Both the position numbers and the translations under genes were made by a program. Below, piece by piece: positions 1 to 5,900 of a DNA stretch of 5,900 nucleotides. This DNA is from JAYRWN01 sp041917975. Lineage in GTDB: Bacteria; Bacteroidota; Bacteroidia; Chitinophagales; Saprospiraceae. The stretch is taken from positions 1 through 5,900 of the forward strand of contig JAYRWN010000056.1 of assembly GCA_041917975.1 (NCBI GenBank), read 5' to 3'. Position 1 is the first letter of the stretch, and the number at the start of each line of letters is the position of its first letter. Below the pieces are notes generated by a model. That model made no database searches, was not told the DNA's origin, and was given only the letters and a program-made list of their open reading frames with translations.

Positions 1-234
1 CGAAACCAAAGGCTGCGGCTAAGCCAGCTGCAAAAGCAGCAAAGGCACCGGCTAAACGCGGACCGAAACCAAAGGCTGCGGCTAAGCCAGCTGCAAAAGC
101 AGCAAAGGCACCGGCTAAACGCGGACCGAAACCAAAGGCTGCGGTTAAACCAGCTGCAAAAGCAGCAAAGGCACCAGCTAAACGCAGATCGAAACCAAAG
201 ACTGCAGCTAAGCCAATTGCAAAGGCATCGTCTA
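1..234 (+). repeat. 63-bp in-frame tandem repeat (about 3.7 copies)
   Basis: Copies start at 1, 64, 127 and 190, a strict 63-bp period. Copies 1 and 2 are identical base for base. Copy 3 differs from them at five positions, all transitions (C to T or G to A). Copy 4 is diverged and appears shortened by about three codons, merging into unique sequence near 234. The array enters from the left edge, so the true copy number is unknown. The period keeps the reading frame, so changes in copy number would only lengthen or shorten the basic tail of the encoded protein. Confidence 0.92.
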
Positions 235-356
235 AATCCGCTGTTGTGGCTAAGAAGTCTGTAAAAAGTAAGGCTAAACCTAAAAAGGTTACACCAGTAG
301 TCGTTGAAGCCCCATCTGTTGTTCCAGTTAGCGAAACACCAGAAACGAATAATTAA
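3..356 (+). CDS. Histone H1-like Lys/Ala/Pro-rich repeat protein, C-terminal part (5' end outside window)
   Basis: This is an open frame running in from the left edge and ending at TAA 354-356; no start codon is in the window, so it is 5'-partial. The visible 117 residues consist of three near-perfect 21-residue repeats that begin KPKAAAKP and end PAKRGP. A fourth, degenerate copy follows, then a Lys-rich linker (KKSVKSKAKPKK), and finally a short tail without lysine that contains three glutamates and ends ETPETNN. Alternating Lys with Ala/Pro is the composition of histone H1 C-terminal tails and of the basic tails of some bacterial HU-type proteins. The KRGPKPK junctions resemble, but do not match, AT-hooks (core RGRP). 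A nucleoid or nucleic-acid binding role is therefore inferred from composition only. The folded domain, if there is one, lies upstream and cannot be seen. It could instead be the basic tail of an RNA-binding or ribosome-associated protein. Coding is well supported: the frame is uninterrupted and the repeat is a multiple of three. Confidence 0.8.
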   Translation, partial: KPKAAAKPAAKAAKAPAKRGPKPKAAAKPAAKAAKAPAKRGPKPKAAVKPAAKAAKAPAKRRSKPKTAAKPIAKASSKSAVVAKKSVKSKAKPKKVTPVVVEAPSVVPVSETPETNN

Positions 357-375
357 TACTTAGGTGATAAGAAAA

Positions 376-405
376 AGGAAGGTTGTTCGTAAGGACAACC
401 TTTCT
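376..405. terminator. Hairpin terminator shared by convergent genes
   Basis: The left arm 376-388 pairs with the right arm 393-405 around a GTAA (GNRA-type) loop. This gives 13 pairs in plus-strand RNA, two of them G-U. It lies 20 bp after the stop of the H1-like gene and 27 bp before the stop of the convergent aminopeptidase gene. Read on the minus strand, the stem is followed by TTTTT (complement of 372-376), a good intrinsic-terminator U-tract, although the two G-U pairs become A-C mismatches. On the plus strand the stem is better paired, but the following sequence is only moderately T-rich. A bidirectional terminator is the simplest reading. Confidence 0.75.
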
Positions 406-431
406 CGTTTATAATCAACAAACTGTAAAAA

Positions 432-1901
432 TTATTTGGATTTAATTTGATTAAACCAATGCCAAAGTAGATTTACGCCAAAAGCAGTGGCGGATTTTTC
501 CTTCGACCAATCTACAGTTTTAAAAGCGACACCTGCAATATCCAGATGGGCATAACACAGATGCTGATTAGTAAAATATTCAAGAAATTTGGCAGCAGAA
601 ATAGCTCCGGCTACTGGAACATCCTCTAAATTTTTTACGTCGGCCAGGGCAGAATCTAAGCTGTTTTTATATTGGTCCCATAAAGGCAATCGCCATAATA
701 ATTCTCCACTTATTTTTCCAGCTGTATCCAATGCCTGGGCTAAGTCATCATTATTAGTAAATATCCCAGCGGCATGGTATCCAAGGGCTCTCACACAAGC
801 ACCGGTTAATGTGGCCAAATCCACTAAATAATCCATTTTATAATTTGAAACTAAAAAACTGAGGGCATCAGCCAGGATCAAACGACCTTCCGCATCGGTA
901 TTAATTATTTCTATTGTTTTACCGCTGTAAGATTTAATAATATCACCGGGTTTAAATGCTTGAGCACTGACACTGTTTTCACAAATAGGTAGTGCAGCAA
1001 TAATATTAATTGGCAGATAAGTTTTAGCAGCTAATACAACCGCTCCTAAAACGGCAGCAGCACCAGCCATATCGGTTTTCATATAATGCAGATTTTGGGC
1101 GTCTTTGATAGATATCCCTCCTGTGTCGAAAGTAACTCCTTTTCCGGCGAGGCCTATGGTGGGTAAAGTAGAGTCGGATTGATATTCCATAGTAACGAAA
1201 TAAATACCGTGTTCACTACCTTGACCAACGGCCAGGAGGGCGTGAAATCCCTGTGCTTCTAATTCTTTTTGAGTTAATACATTTACTTTTACCATTGTCG
1301 AAGAGCATAAATGACGAATGGCCTTTACCATATAGTCAGGAGTAATAATATTGGCTGGTCCATTAACTAAATCGCAAACCGCCAGCGAGGTCGTAGCGAG
1401 TATTTGGGCCAGGGTTAAATACTCTTTTAATAAATCCGTATGAAGTGAATGGTGTGAAAAAGAAATTTCACATAACTGTCCAGGGCGATTTTCTCCCTTA
1501 TAGGATTGATTTTCATACTTTCCCAAATAAATGCCGGTAACAATGGCTTGGATGGCAGGCAGATGGTCAGAGGGGATAAATGTAAGGTCAAGATGTATGG
1601 CCGCAGATTTTATTTTTTTTATGGTGGCTGCCGTCTTACTTTTTAAATTAAAGTAGACATTGCCCTTGAATGAAATGGGAATAAAATAAACGTTAACCCA
1701 TTGTTCATTTAGTAACAATGTCAAGGGAGGTAATTCTTCTTCCGTAGTCAAGGGTTGTATCTGTAAATGATACTGCTCATGAAGAAAAGCAAAAAGAGTA
1801 TCTTTGGTTTGGTTTTCTGGATAGTAGATGATGATATGAGCGTGGTGAGCCGGAAGAGTATCAGGTACTTCAATTTTAAGAAGATGGGAATAATCTTGCA
1901 T
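432..1901 (-). CDS. pepA: Leucyl aminopeptidase, peptidase family M17
   Basis: This encodes 489 residues, close to the roughly 500 of E. coli PepA. It would be a cytosolic, two-metal (Zn/Mn) hexameric exopeptidase that removes N-terminal residues, especially Leu, during peptide recycling. The N-terminal part (about 1-165) is poorly conserved, as is usual for the family; the catalytic domain covers about 170-485. Expected ligands are present at the same spacing as in E. coli PepA: K254, D259, D277, D336 and E338, with catalytic K266 and R340. The family signature NTDAEGRL lies at 334-341, and GKGVTFDTGGISIK at 253-266. No signal peptide is seen. The ATG at 1899-1901 follows an A-rich leader with no Shine-Dalgarno, which fits Bacteroidota. 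The gene is divergent from the DUF1080 gene (53-bp gap) and convergent with the H1-like gene. All key residues are intact, so it is probably active. The symbol follows the family; paralogues are sometimes named differently. Confidence 0.96.
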   Translation of the reverse strand: MQDYSHLLKIEVPDTLPAHHAHIIIYYPENQTKDTLFAFLHEQYHLQIQPLTTEEELPPLTLLLNEQWVNVYFIPISFKGNVYFNLKSKTAATIKKIKSAAIHLDLTFIPSDHLPAIQAIVTGIYLGKYENQSYKGENRPGQLCEISFSHHSLHTDLLKEYLTLAQILATTSLAVCDLVNGPANIITPDYMVKAIRHLCSSTMVKVNVLTQKELEAQGFHALLAVGQGSEHGIYFVTMEYQSDSTLPTIGLAGKGVTFDTGGISIKDAQNLHYMKTDMAGAAAVLGAVVLAAKTYLPINIIAALPICENSVSAQAFKPGDIIKSYSGKTIEIINTDAEGRLILADALSFLVSNYKMDYLVDLATLTGACVRALGYHAAGIFTNNDDLAQALDTAGKISGELLWRLPLWDQYKNSLDSALADVKNLEDVPVAGAISAAKFLEYFTNQHLCYAHLDIAGVAFKTVDWSKEKSATAFGVNLLWHWFNQIKSK

Positions 1902-1905
1902 TGAG

Positions 1906-1936
1906 TTTGGTTTTTTTTGGCAAAGCTATAAATTTA
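1906..1936 (+). promoter_or_regulatory. Bacteroidota-type -33/-7 promoter for the DUF1080-dehydrogenase operon
   Basis: TTTG at 1906-1909 is followed after 19 bp by TAAATTTA at 1929-1936. This matches the Bacteroidota pattern TTTG-N19-21-TAnnTTTG except for the last base. The -7 box ends 18 bp before the ATG at 1955, implying a short leader. The spacer contains a T8 run (1911-1918). The element overlaps the -7 box of the divergent aminopeptidase gene. Confidence 0.5.
1921..1928 (-). promoter_or_regulatory. Bacteroidota-type -7 element for the aminopeptidase gene
   Basis: On the minus strand the bases read TAGCTTTG, an exact match to the Bacteroidota -7 consensus TAnnTTTG. It ends 19 bp upstream of the aminopeptidase ATG, which would give a leader of roughly 12-15 nt that contains an A8 run. 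No good TTTG -33 box is found 19-21 bp further upstream (TTCT, CTTC and ACTT occur there), so the call rests on the -7 box and its position. Confidence 0.5.
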
Positions 1937-1954
1937 AGGCAGTTATAAGAAGTC

Positions 1955-3328
1955 ATGGTAAAAGCAAGCCTAATTTGGATATCGTTGGTGTGGTGGAGTT
2001 CCTCTACCGCGCAGGATGGTGAATGGAAGAATTTATTTAATGGTCACGATTTGACGGGCTGGGAACTTAAATATGGCCAGGCTCCCTATAAAGTGGTCAA
2101 TAATGTGATTGTGGGTAAATCTGTAATGAATTCGCCGAACAGTTTTTTATGCACAAAAAATGAGTACGGTGATTTTATTTTAGAATTGGAGGTCTATGTA
2201 GATGCCGCTTTAAATTCAGGAATTCAAATTAGAAGTGAACAAGATATTAGACAACAGGGTAGAGTAATTGGATATCAAGTGGAAATAGATCCTAGCGTCC
2301 GTGCTTATAGTGGGGGTATTTATGATGAAGGCCGACGAGATTGGTTATATACCTTAGCTGACCATGAGGCTGGACGAAAAGCTTTTGTAAATGGTGGATG
2401 GAATAAATATCATATTGAGGCCATTGGGCCGGACATCCGGGTGTGGGTAAATGGAATAAATACTGCTAATTTGGTGGATGACCTTACTAAAAAAGGATTG
2501 ATAGCCTTACAAGTCCACAGTATAGGCCAGGATAAAGAAAAGGAAGGTCTTGAAGTTAAATGGCGCAACATCCGCATTAAAACGAATAATTTGGAAACAG
2601 AACGCTGGACTATGCATTCGCATGTAAATGAAGTGGTGCTTTTGCCTAATCATCTGACGATCACAGAACAACGGAAAGGTTGGCGATTATTATGGGATGG
2701 TAAAACAAATGCAGGGTGGCGAAGTGCAAAAAATCTTGATTTCCCGGCTAAAGGATGGGTCATAGACCAAGGCGTATTAAAAGTGATGAAGTCCGGTGGA
2801 GGAGAATCTGTCTTCGGTGGAGACATTATCACGCACGAAACTTTTAGCAATTTTGAATTGACCCTGGAGTTCAAATTAACTGACGGTGGAAATAGTGGTA
2901 TAAAATATTTTGTCGATCCAGAATTAAATAAAGGGGAGGGCTCGGCGATTGGATTGGAATATCAATTATTGGATGACAAAACTCATGCGGATGCCAAGGC
3001 AGGGGTCAATGGTAATCGCACTCTAGCATCTTTATATGATCTTATTCCAGCAGCTAATTTATCAGTACCCGATCGTGGGGTCTTATTCAGGGGTATTGGC
3101 CAATGGAACCAAGCGAGGATAGTGGTACATGGTAACAAGATTGAACACTGGCTTAACGGGTATAAAGTCGTTGAATACGAGCGGCGAACACAGATGTTTA
3201 GGGCATTAGTGGCTAATAGCAAGTACAAAATCTGGCCAAAGTTCGGAGAAGCGGATGCCGGACATATATTATTGCAAGATCATGGAGATGAGGTGTCTTT
3301 CCGAAGCATAAAAATCAGGGAATTATAA
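1955..3328 (+). CDS. Exported tandem DUF1080 (3-keto-disaccharide hydrolase) protein
   Basis: This encodes 457 residues. Residues 1-19 form a Sec signal peptide (a Lys, then a hydrophobic core rich in Ile/Leu/Trp, then STA before the likely cut), and there is no lipobox Cys, so the mature protein is probably periplasmic or secreted. Domain 1 (about 23-209) shows LFNGHDLTGWELK, SGIQIRSE (88-95), GYQVEID (106-112) and SGGIYDEGRRDW (119-130), ending in a typical VKWRNIRIK strand. Domain 2 (about 242-457) restarts with LLWDGKTNAGWR and has NSGIKYFV (313-320), GLEYQLLDD (333-341), SLYDLI (359-364) and a long WNQARIVVHGNKIEHWLNG stretch. Both are DUF1080/PF06439 domains with a concanavalin-like jelly-roll fold, but of visibly different subtypes. 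Characterised relatives cleave 3-keto-glycosides made by Gfo/Idh/MocA dehydrogenases, and one is encoded 17 bp downstream, which supports that role. The substrate cannot be told from the sequence. The start fits both the signal peptide and the promoter position. Confidence 0.92.
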   Translation: MVKASLIWISLVWWSSSTAQDGEWKNLFNGHDLTGWELKYGQAPYKVVNNVIVGKSVMNSPNSFLCTKNEYGDFILELEVYVDAALNSGIQIRSEQDIRQQGRVIGYQVEIDPSVRAYSGGIYDEGRRDWLYTLADHEAGRKAFVNGGWNKYHIEAIGPDIRVWVNGINTANLVDDLTKKGLIALQVHSIGQDKEKEGLEVKWRNIRIKTNNLETERWTMHSHVNEVVLLPNHLTITEQRKGWRLLWDGKTNAGWRSAKNLDFPAKGWVIDQGVLKVMKSGGGESVFGGDIITHETFSNFELTLEFKLTDGGNSGIKYFVDPELNKGEGSAIGLEYQLLDDKTHADAKAGVNGNRTLASLYDLIPAANLSVPDRGVLFRGIGQWNQARIVVHGNKIEHWLNGYKVVEYERRTQMFRALVANSKYKIWPKFGEADAGHILLQDHGDEVSFRSIKIREL

Positions 3329-3345
3329 TTTGATAAGCAAAGTAA

Positions 3346-4680
3346 ATGATGAATCGTCGAAATTTTATCCGGGAAAGCAGTAAAGCGACAGCAGCGCTGA
3401 CCCTAACCAATCAAAATTTTACTGTTTTTAACCGACACGGGTCACCCGCTAAAAAATTGAGGGTGGCCGTGATGGGGGTTAACAGTCGTGGCGAAGCCTT
3501 AGCTTCCAACCTGGTGCAATTCGCGGATACCGAGGTGGCATATATTTGTGACGTAGATCGCCAGGTATTAGATCGGGTGGTAGCTAAGATCAGTAAGCTG
3601 CAGAACAAGACCCCGCAAGGTGAAAAAGATGTACGAAAAGTTCTTGAAGATAAAGATCTTGATGCCTTAGTCATAGCTGCCCCGGACCATTGGCACGCCC
3701 CGGCAGCGATACTTGGGATGCAAGCGGGCAAACACGTGTTTGTTGAAAAACCCTGCAGCCACAATCCACGCGAGGGAGAATTATTAATCCAAGCGGTAAA
3801 CAAATATAAGCGCGTATTCCAAATGGGTAATCAACGGCGCTCCTGGGTAAATATTAATAGACTTATCGGTGACTTGCGCAGTGGGGTAATTGGGCAGGTT
3901 TATATGGCAAAGGGGTGGTATGCAAATAATCGGGGACCAATAGGGTATGGGAAAACTATACCAGTTCCCAGTCATCTTGATTACGAACTTTGGCAGGGTC
4001 CGGCACCTCGTAAACCTTATAAAGATAATCTTATACATTATAATTGGCATTGGTTCAGGCATTGGGGTACTGGGGAAGCCCTCAATAACGGTACGCATGA
4101 GATAGACGTCATGCGCTGGGGATTAGGTGTTGGACTGCCGACAAGGGTGTTAGCTTCCGGTGGAAGATATCATTACCATGATGATTGGGAATTCCCAGAT
4201 ACAGCGGTGATCAATTTTGAATTTGAGGATAAAAAGCTGATTACCTGGGAACAACGCAGCTGCAATAATTTGCCTATAGAAGGTGATGGCCGTGGTGTAA
4301 TCTTTTATGGCACCGGTGGGTCAGTCGTGGTAGGAGGGGGTGATGGATATACCGTCTTTGATGATAAAAATAAAGTGACTAAAACGGTAAAACCTGCTCA
4401 GGCCGGTTCCGGGTCATCTACGAACACCACTAGTCCAGATGCCAACTTAGATGGGATTCACTTAGCTAATTTTTTAGAAGCTATAAGGACTGGAGCAAAA
4501 AATAACAGTCCGGTAGAAGAAGCGCACTCAAGTGTGTTATGCTGCCAACTGGGTAATATAGCCTGGTTTACCGGTAGGATCCTAAATATTCACCCAACCA
4601 CCGGTCATATTATCGGGGATAAGGAAGCCATGCACTATTGGAGCAGAACGTATGAACCCGGTTGGGAACCGCACGTATAG
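3346..4680 (+). CDS. Tat-type Gfo/Idh/MocA family NAD(P)-dependent oxidoreductase
   Basis: This encodes 444 residues. The N-terminus has a twin-arginine motif (RRNFIR, 4-9) followed by a short, weak hydrophobic stretch (ATAALTL), suggesting folded export with the cofactor bound; the weak core makes this uncertain. The Rossmann domain (about 38-160) has LRVAVMG, then GVNSRG (44-49), acidic D69 after the second strand, the APDHWHAPAA signature (112-121) and EKP (134-136). The C-terminal substrate domain contains HWGTGEALNNGTHEIDVMRWGL (starting at 239), with the family's likely catalytic H251 and D254, and ends in YWSRTYEPGWEP, typical of this exported subgroup. It would oxidise or reduce a sugar or glycoside hydroxyl. 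Co-transcription with the DUF1080 gene suggests C3 oxidation of a glycoside for later cleavage. Two adjacent ATGs (3346 and 3349) are both possible starts. The stop TAG is followed two codons later by an in-frame TAA. Confidence 0.94.
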   Translation: MMNRRNFIRESSKATAALTLTNQNFTVFNRHGSPAKKLRVAVMGVNSRGEALASNLVQFADTEVAYICDVDRQVLDRVVAKISKLQNKTPQGEKDVRKVLEDKDLDALVIAAPDHWHAPAAILGMQAGKHVFVEKPCSHNPREGELLIQAVNKYKRVFQMGNQRRSWVNINRLIGDLRSGVIGQVYMAKGWYANNRGPIGYGKTIPVPSHLDYELWQGPAPRKPYKDNLIHYNWHWFRHWGTGEALNNGTHEIDVMRWGLGVGLPTRVLASGGRYHYHDDWEFPDTAVINFEFEDKKLITWEQRSCNNLPIEGDGRGVIFYGTGGSVVVGGGDGYTVFDDKNKVTKTVKPAQAGSGSSTNTTSPDANLDGIHLANFLEAIRTGAKNNSPVEEAHSSVLCCQLGNIAWFTGRILNIHPTTGHIIGDKEAMHYWSRTYEPGWEPHV

Positions 4681-4798
4681 AGTTAAACGTAAAGAGATAA
4701 TTACCTTATTATAAATTAATCTATTAAATATATCCGTAAGTAGTTTTATAAGTTAAAATTATTTCCGAACATTATAATTGGTAAAATCTAAATTACTT
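4681..4798. other. AT-rich intergenic gap between convergent units
   Basis: This is a 118-bp, strongly AT-rich stretch between the stop of the dehydrogenase gene and the stop of the minus-strand serine hydrolase remnant. It holds no open frame worth calling and no clear GC-rich terminator hairpin, only short AT palindromes of the kind expected by chance. Termination of the plus-strand operon presumably happens here, but the sequence does not show where. Confidence 0.6.
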
Positions 4799-5158
4799 TT
4801 AAGGTAATGACAATGATTGTGGGAAAAACAATGACCTTATTTTAGCCTGAACCGGTTCATTTGAATTTGATTTGTTTGATAACAGTACAACCATCACTCC
4901 TGTATCACCATAAATTTCCAGATCGGCATCTGCACCAGGAAGTCTGCCTGAATGCCCCCATATACCCGCACCTTCTCTCAGCCATACACCATAGCCATAT
5001 TCAGGTGCGTTCAGTTCAGGCTTGGGGGCTTTCATCAGGTTAAATGTTTCTTTTTTAATTAACCGGCCTGATTGCAGGGCTTCGGTAAATTTGAATAAAT
5101 CTTTTGCGGTTGAATACATGCCTCCCAGGGCACTGCCAGGATACTTTTGTAAAAAAGG
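4799..5158 (-). pseudogene. Beta-lactamase-family serine hydrolase, C-terminal fragment
   Basis: About 120 codons of minus-strand coding match the C-terminal part of the class C beta-lactamase-like serine hydrolase family (penicillin-binding-protein fold esterases and peptidases). Visible landmarks in order are GSALGGMYSTAKDLFKF, the YGYGVWL strand, the GHSGRLPG loop (HSG is the third active-site motif, GHSG at 4946-4957) and GVMVVLLSNKS, ending at TAA 4799-4801. The nucleophile motif SxxK and the YxN motif, which sit in the first half of these 350-450-residue proteins, are absent. Upstream of about 5158 the frame stays open to an ATG at 5219-5221, but that stretch is the antisense of the surface-protein coding and shows no hydrolase similarity. 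The remnant cannot be catalytic. The 3' end looks intact with no frameshift, so the loss of the 5' part may be recent. Similarity is judged by eye from motifs. Confidence 0.82.
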
Positions 5159-5159
5159 A

Positions 5160-5900
5160 TTAGCTGGGGCTGAAAATGTTGCACTCAATCTGAAGCTTAA
5201 TATCGATACTGGTTTGGTCACTATTTCCTGGCAAGGACCGGAAGGATTTTCCTCTTCATATTTAGGACCGCCCGTTTATCGTGTTGGACTATACATCGTC
5301 ACCATCTTGGATGACCAAGGATGCACGATAACCGATACTTTGGAGGTGTTGGCTGCGGATAAACCAGACATTCAAGCAAAAGGAGGACATATTTTGTGTT
5401 CGCAGGGGCGGTTAAGAATATGTGCATCAACATCTATCATAAATCCAATTTTTGAATGGGTTGGTTCGGTATGGTTTAGATCTAATCTTCCTGATCGTTA
5501 GGTTACGGAGCCAGGATTATATACGGTCATTGTTACCAGCGCTGAACTGGGATGCGGGGATAAAAAAACTGTGGTAGTAACCGCAGAAGGTTGTAATGTG
5601 ATTAATGGAGGGCTATTTGGGGGAAATGAGACAGGCTGCGGAACGTATGACCCAGATATCATATCCAATGTCATGTTGCCTTCAGGGGGTATAGGTAAAA
5701 TCTACTACCAATGGATGAGAACCACAGATCCTAAATTGCCAAAAGACCAGTGGATTCCAATTTTTGGAGCAAATAAGGAGACCTATGACCCAGGGCCGAT
5801 TAATGTTACTACTTTTTACGCCCGTTGTTCCAGAAAAGGTATTTGTGATGAATATGTTGGCGAAACCAACGTGATCATAAAAGCAGTTGAGCCGGAATTA
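5160..5900 (+). pseudogene. PKD/Ig-like surface protein fragment, no start, internal TAG, runs off the window
   Basis: One frame encodes a Bacteroidota large-adhesin-like product across a stop codon. Repeat 1 (about 5172-5348) has WQGPEGFSSS, then VGLYIVTILDDQGCTITDTLEV. Repeat 2 (about 5364-5590) has FEWVGSVWF, then the TAG at 5499-5501, then VTEPGLYTVIVTSAELGC, the same strand pattern. A third module starts near 5592 (GGLFGGNETGCGTYDP, PSGGIGKIYYQW, TYDPGPINVTTFYARC), resembling modules common in Saprospiraceae cell-surface proteins. Such proteins are usually very large, secreted and often cysteine-rich. No start, signal peptide or upstream modules exist here: the reading before about 5160 is antisense of the hydrolase remnant. 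The truncated 5' end and the nonsense codon both point to a decayed gene. The 3' end lies outside the window, so a C-terminal sorting domain cannot be checked. Confidence 0.78.

Noticed and set aside
1..234. Short regular repeats that could suggest a CRISPR array
   Set aside because: The repeats are directly adjacent with no unique spacers, have a 63-bp period that is a multiple of three, and lie in an open frame with protein-like composition.
589..831. Plus-strand open frame of 80 codons
   Set aside because: It lies wholly antisense to the catalytic part of the well-conserved aminopeptidase and has no recognisable motif.
1613..1620. T8 run inside the aminopeptidase gene as a possible frameshift site
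   Set aside because: The reading frame is intact with correct motif spacing downstream, and the run encodes a Lys-rich stretch in a variable region, so nothing shows programmed slippage.
2650..3228. Two minus-strand open frames of 74 and 81 codons
   Set aside because: Both are antisense to the second DUF1080 domain and show no protein-family features.
3411..4098. Two overlapping minus-strand open frames of 130 and 104 codons
   Set aside because: They are antisense to the dehydrogenase, whose own frame shows clear Rossmann and substrate-domain motifs; these have none.
4791..4808. Small inverted repeat around the stop of the hydrolase remnant
   Set aside because: The stem is only about six pairs, AT-rich with one G-T pair, and has no following T-run, which is expected by chance in such sequence.
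4861..5043. Plus-strand open frame of 60 codons
   Set aside because: It is antisense to the hydrolase remnant containing the GHSG motif and has no independent support.
5022..5159. ATG-initiated start of the surface-protein frame at 5022
   Set aside because: The first 45 or so codons are the antisense of the serine hydrolase remnant (GSALGGMYST and FKFTEAL on the other strand), so this ATG is not a real start.
5159..5221. ATG start at 5219-5221 for a complete 140-residue serine hydrolase
   Set aside because: The added N-terminal residues are antisense of the surface-protein repeat, and the protein would still lack SxxK and YxN, so it is treated as a remnant.

Overview
The window looks like chromosome of a member of the Bacteroidota, most likely a Saprospiraceae/Chitinophagales-type lineage. 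This is inferred from several features: the sequence is AT-leaning; start codons have A-rich leaders and no strong Shine-Dalgarno; promoter-like sites match the Bacteroidota pattern TTTG-N19-TAnnTTTG; a secreted tandem DUF1080 protein is paired with a Tat-type Gfo/Idh/MocA oxidoreductase; and there is a piece of a large cysteine-containing surface protein of the PKD/Ig-like type common in that group. No rRNA, tRNA, CRISPR array, transposase or replication origin was seen.

Layout from left to right. (1) Positions 3-356, plus strand: the 3' end of a Lys/Ala/Pro-rich, histone-H1-like protein built from a 63-bp (21-residue) tandem repeat. (2) Positions 357-431: a short convergent gap with a 13-bp hairpin and GTAA loop that probably terminates both flanking genes. 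(3) Positions 432-1901, minus strand: a complete M17 leucyl aminopeptidase with every metal and catalytic residue in place. (4) Positions 1902-1954: a compact divergent promoter region. (5) Positions 1955-4680, plus strand: a two-gene operon encoding a Sec-exported protein with two DUF1080 (3-keto-disaccharide hydrolase) domains and, 17 bp downstream, a twin-arginine-type Gfo/Idh/MocA dehydrogenase. (6) Positions 4681-4798: an AT-rich gap with no supported feature. (7) Positions 4799 to about 5158, minus strand: only the C-terminal third or so of a beta-lactamase-family serine hydrolase. (8) About 5160 to 5900, plus strand: a fragment of a PKD/Ig-like surface protein with no start, an in-frame TAG at 5499-5501, and an open 3' end running off the window.

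How the genes fit together. The DUF1080 gene and the dehydrogenase form a plausible oxidative glycoside-cleavage pair. The dehydrogenase would oxidise a sugar hydroxyl (C3 in characterised relatives) and the DUF1080 protein would then cleave the 3-keto-glycoside; both carry export signals. The aminopeptidase is a cytosolic housekeeping peptide-recycling enzyme and is not obviously linked to them. The right end is a scar: two genes that both lost their 5' parts meet head to head near 5150-5180, and the surface-protein side also carries a nonsense codon. The most unusual features are this junction, the two-subtype DUF1080 fusion paired with a Tat dehydrogenase, and the recently expanded H1-like repeat. 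I did not find convincing evidence of a wholly new defence or mobile system.
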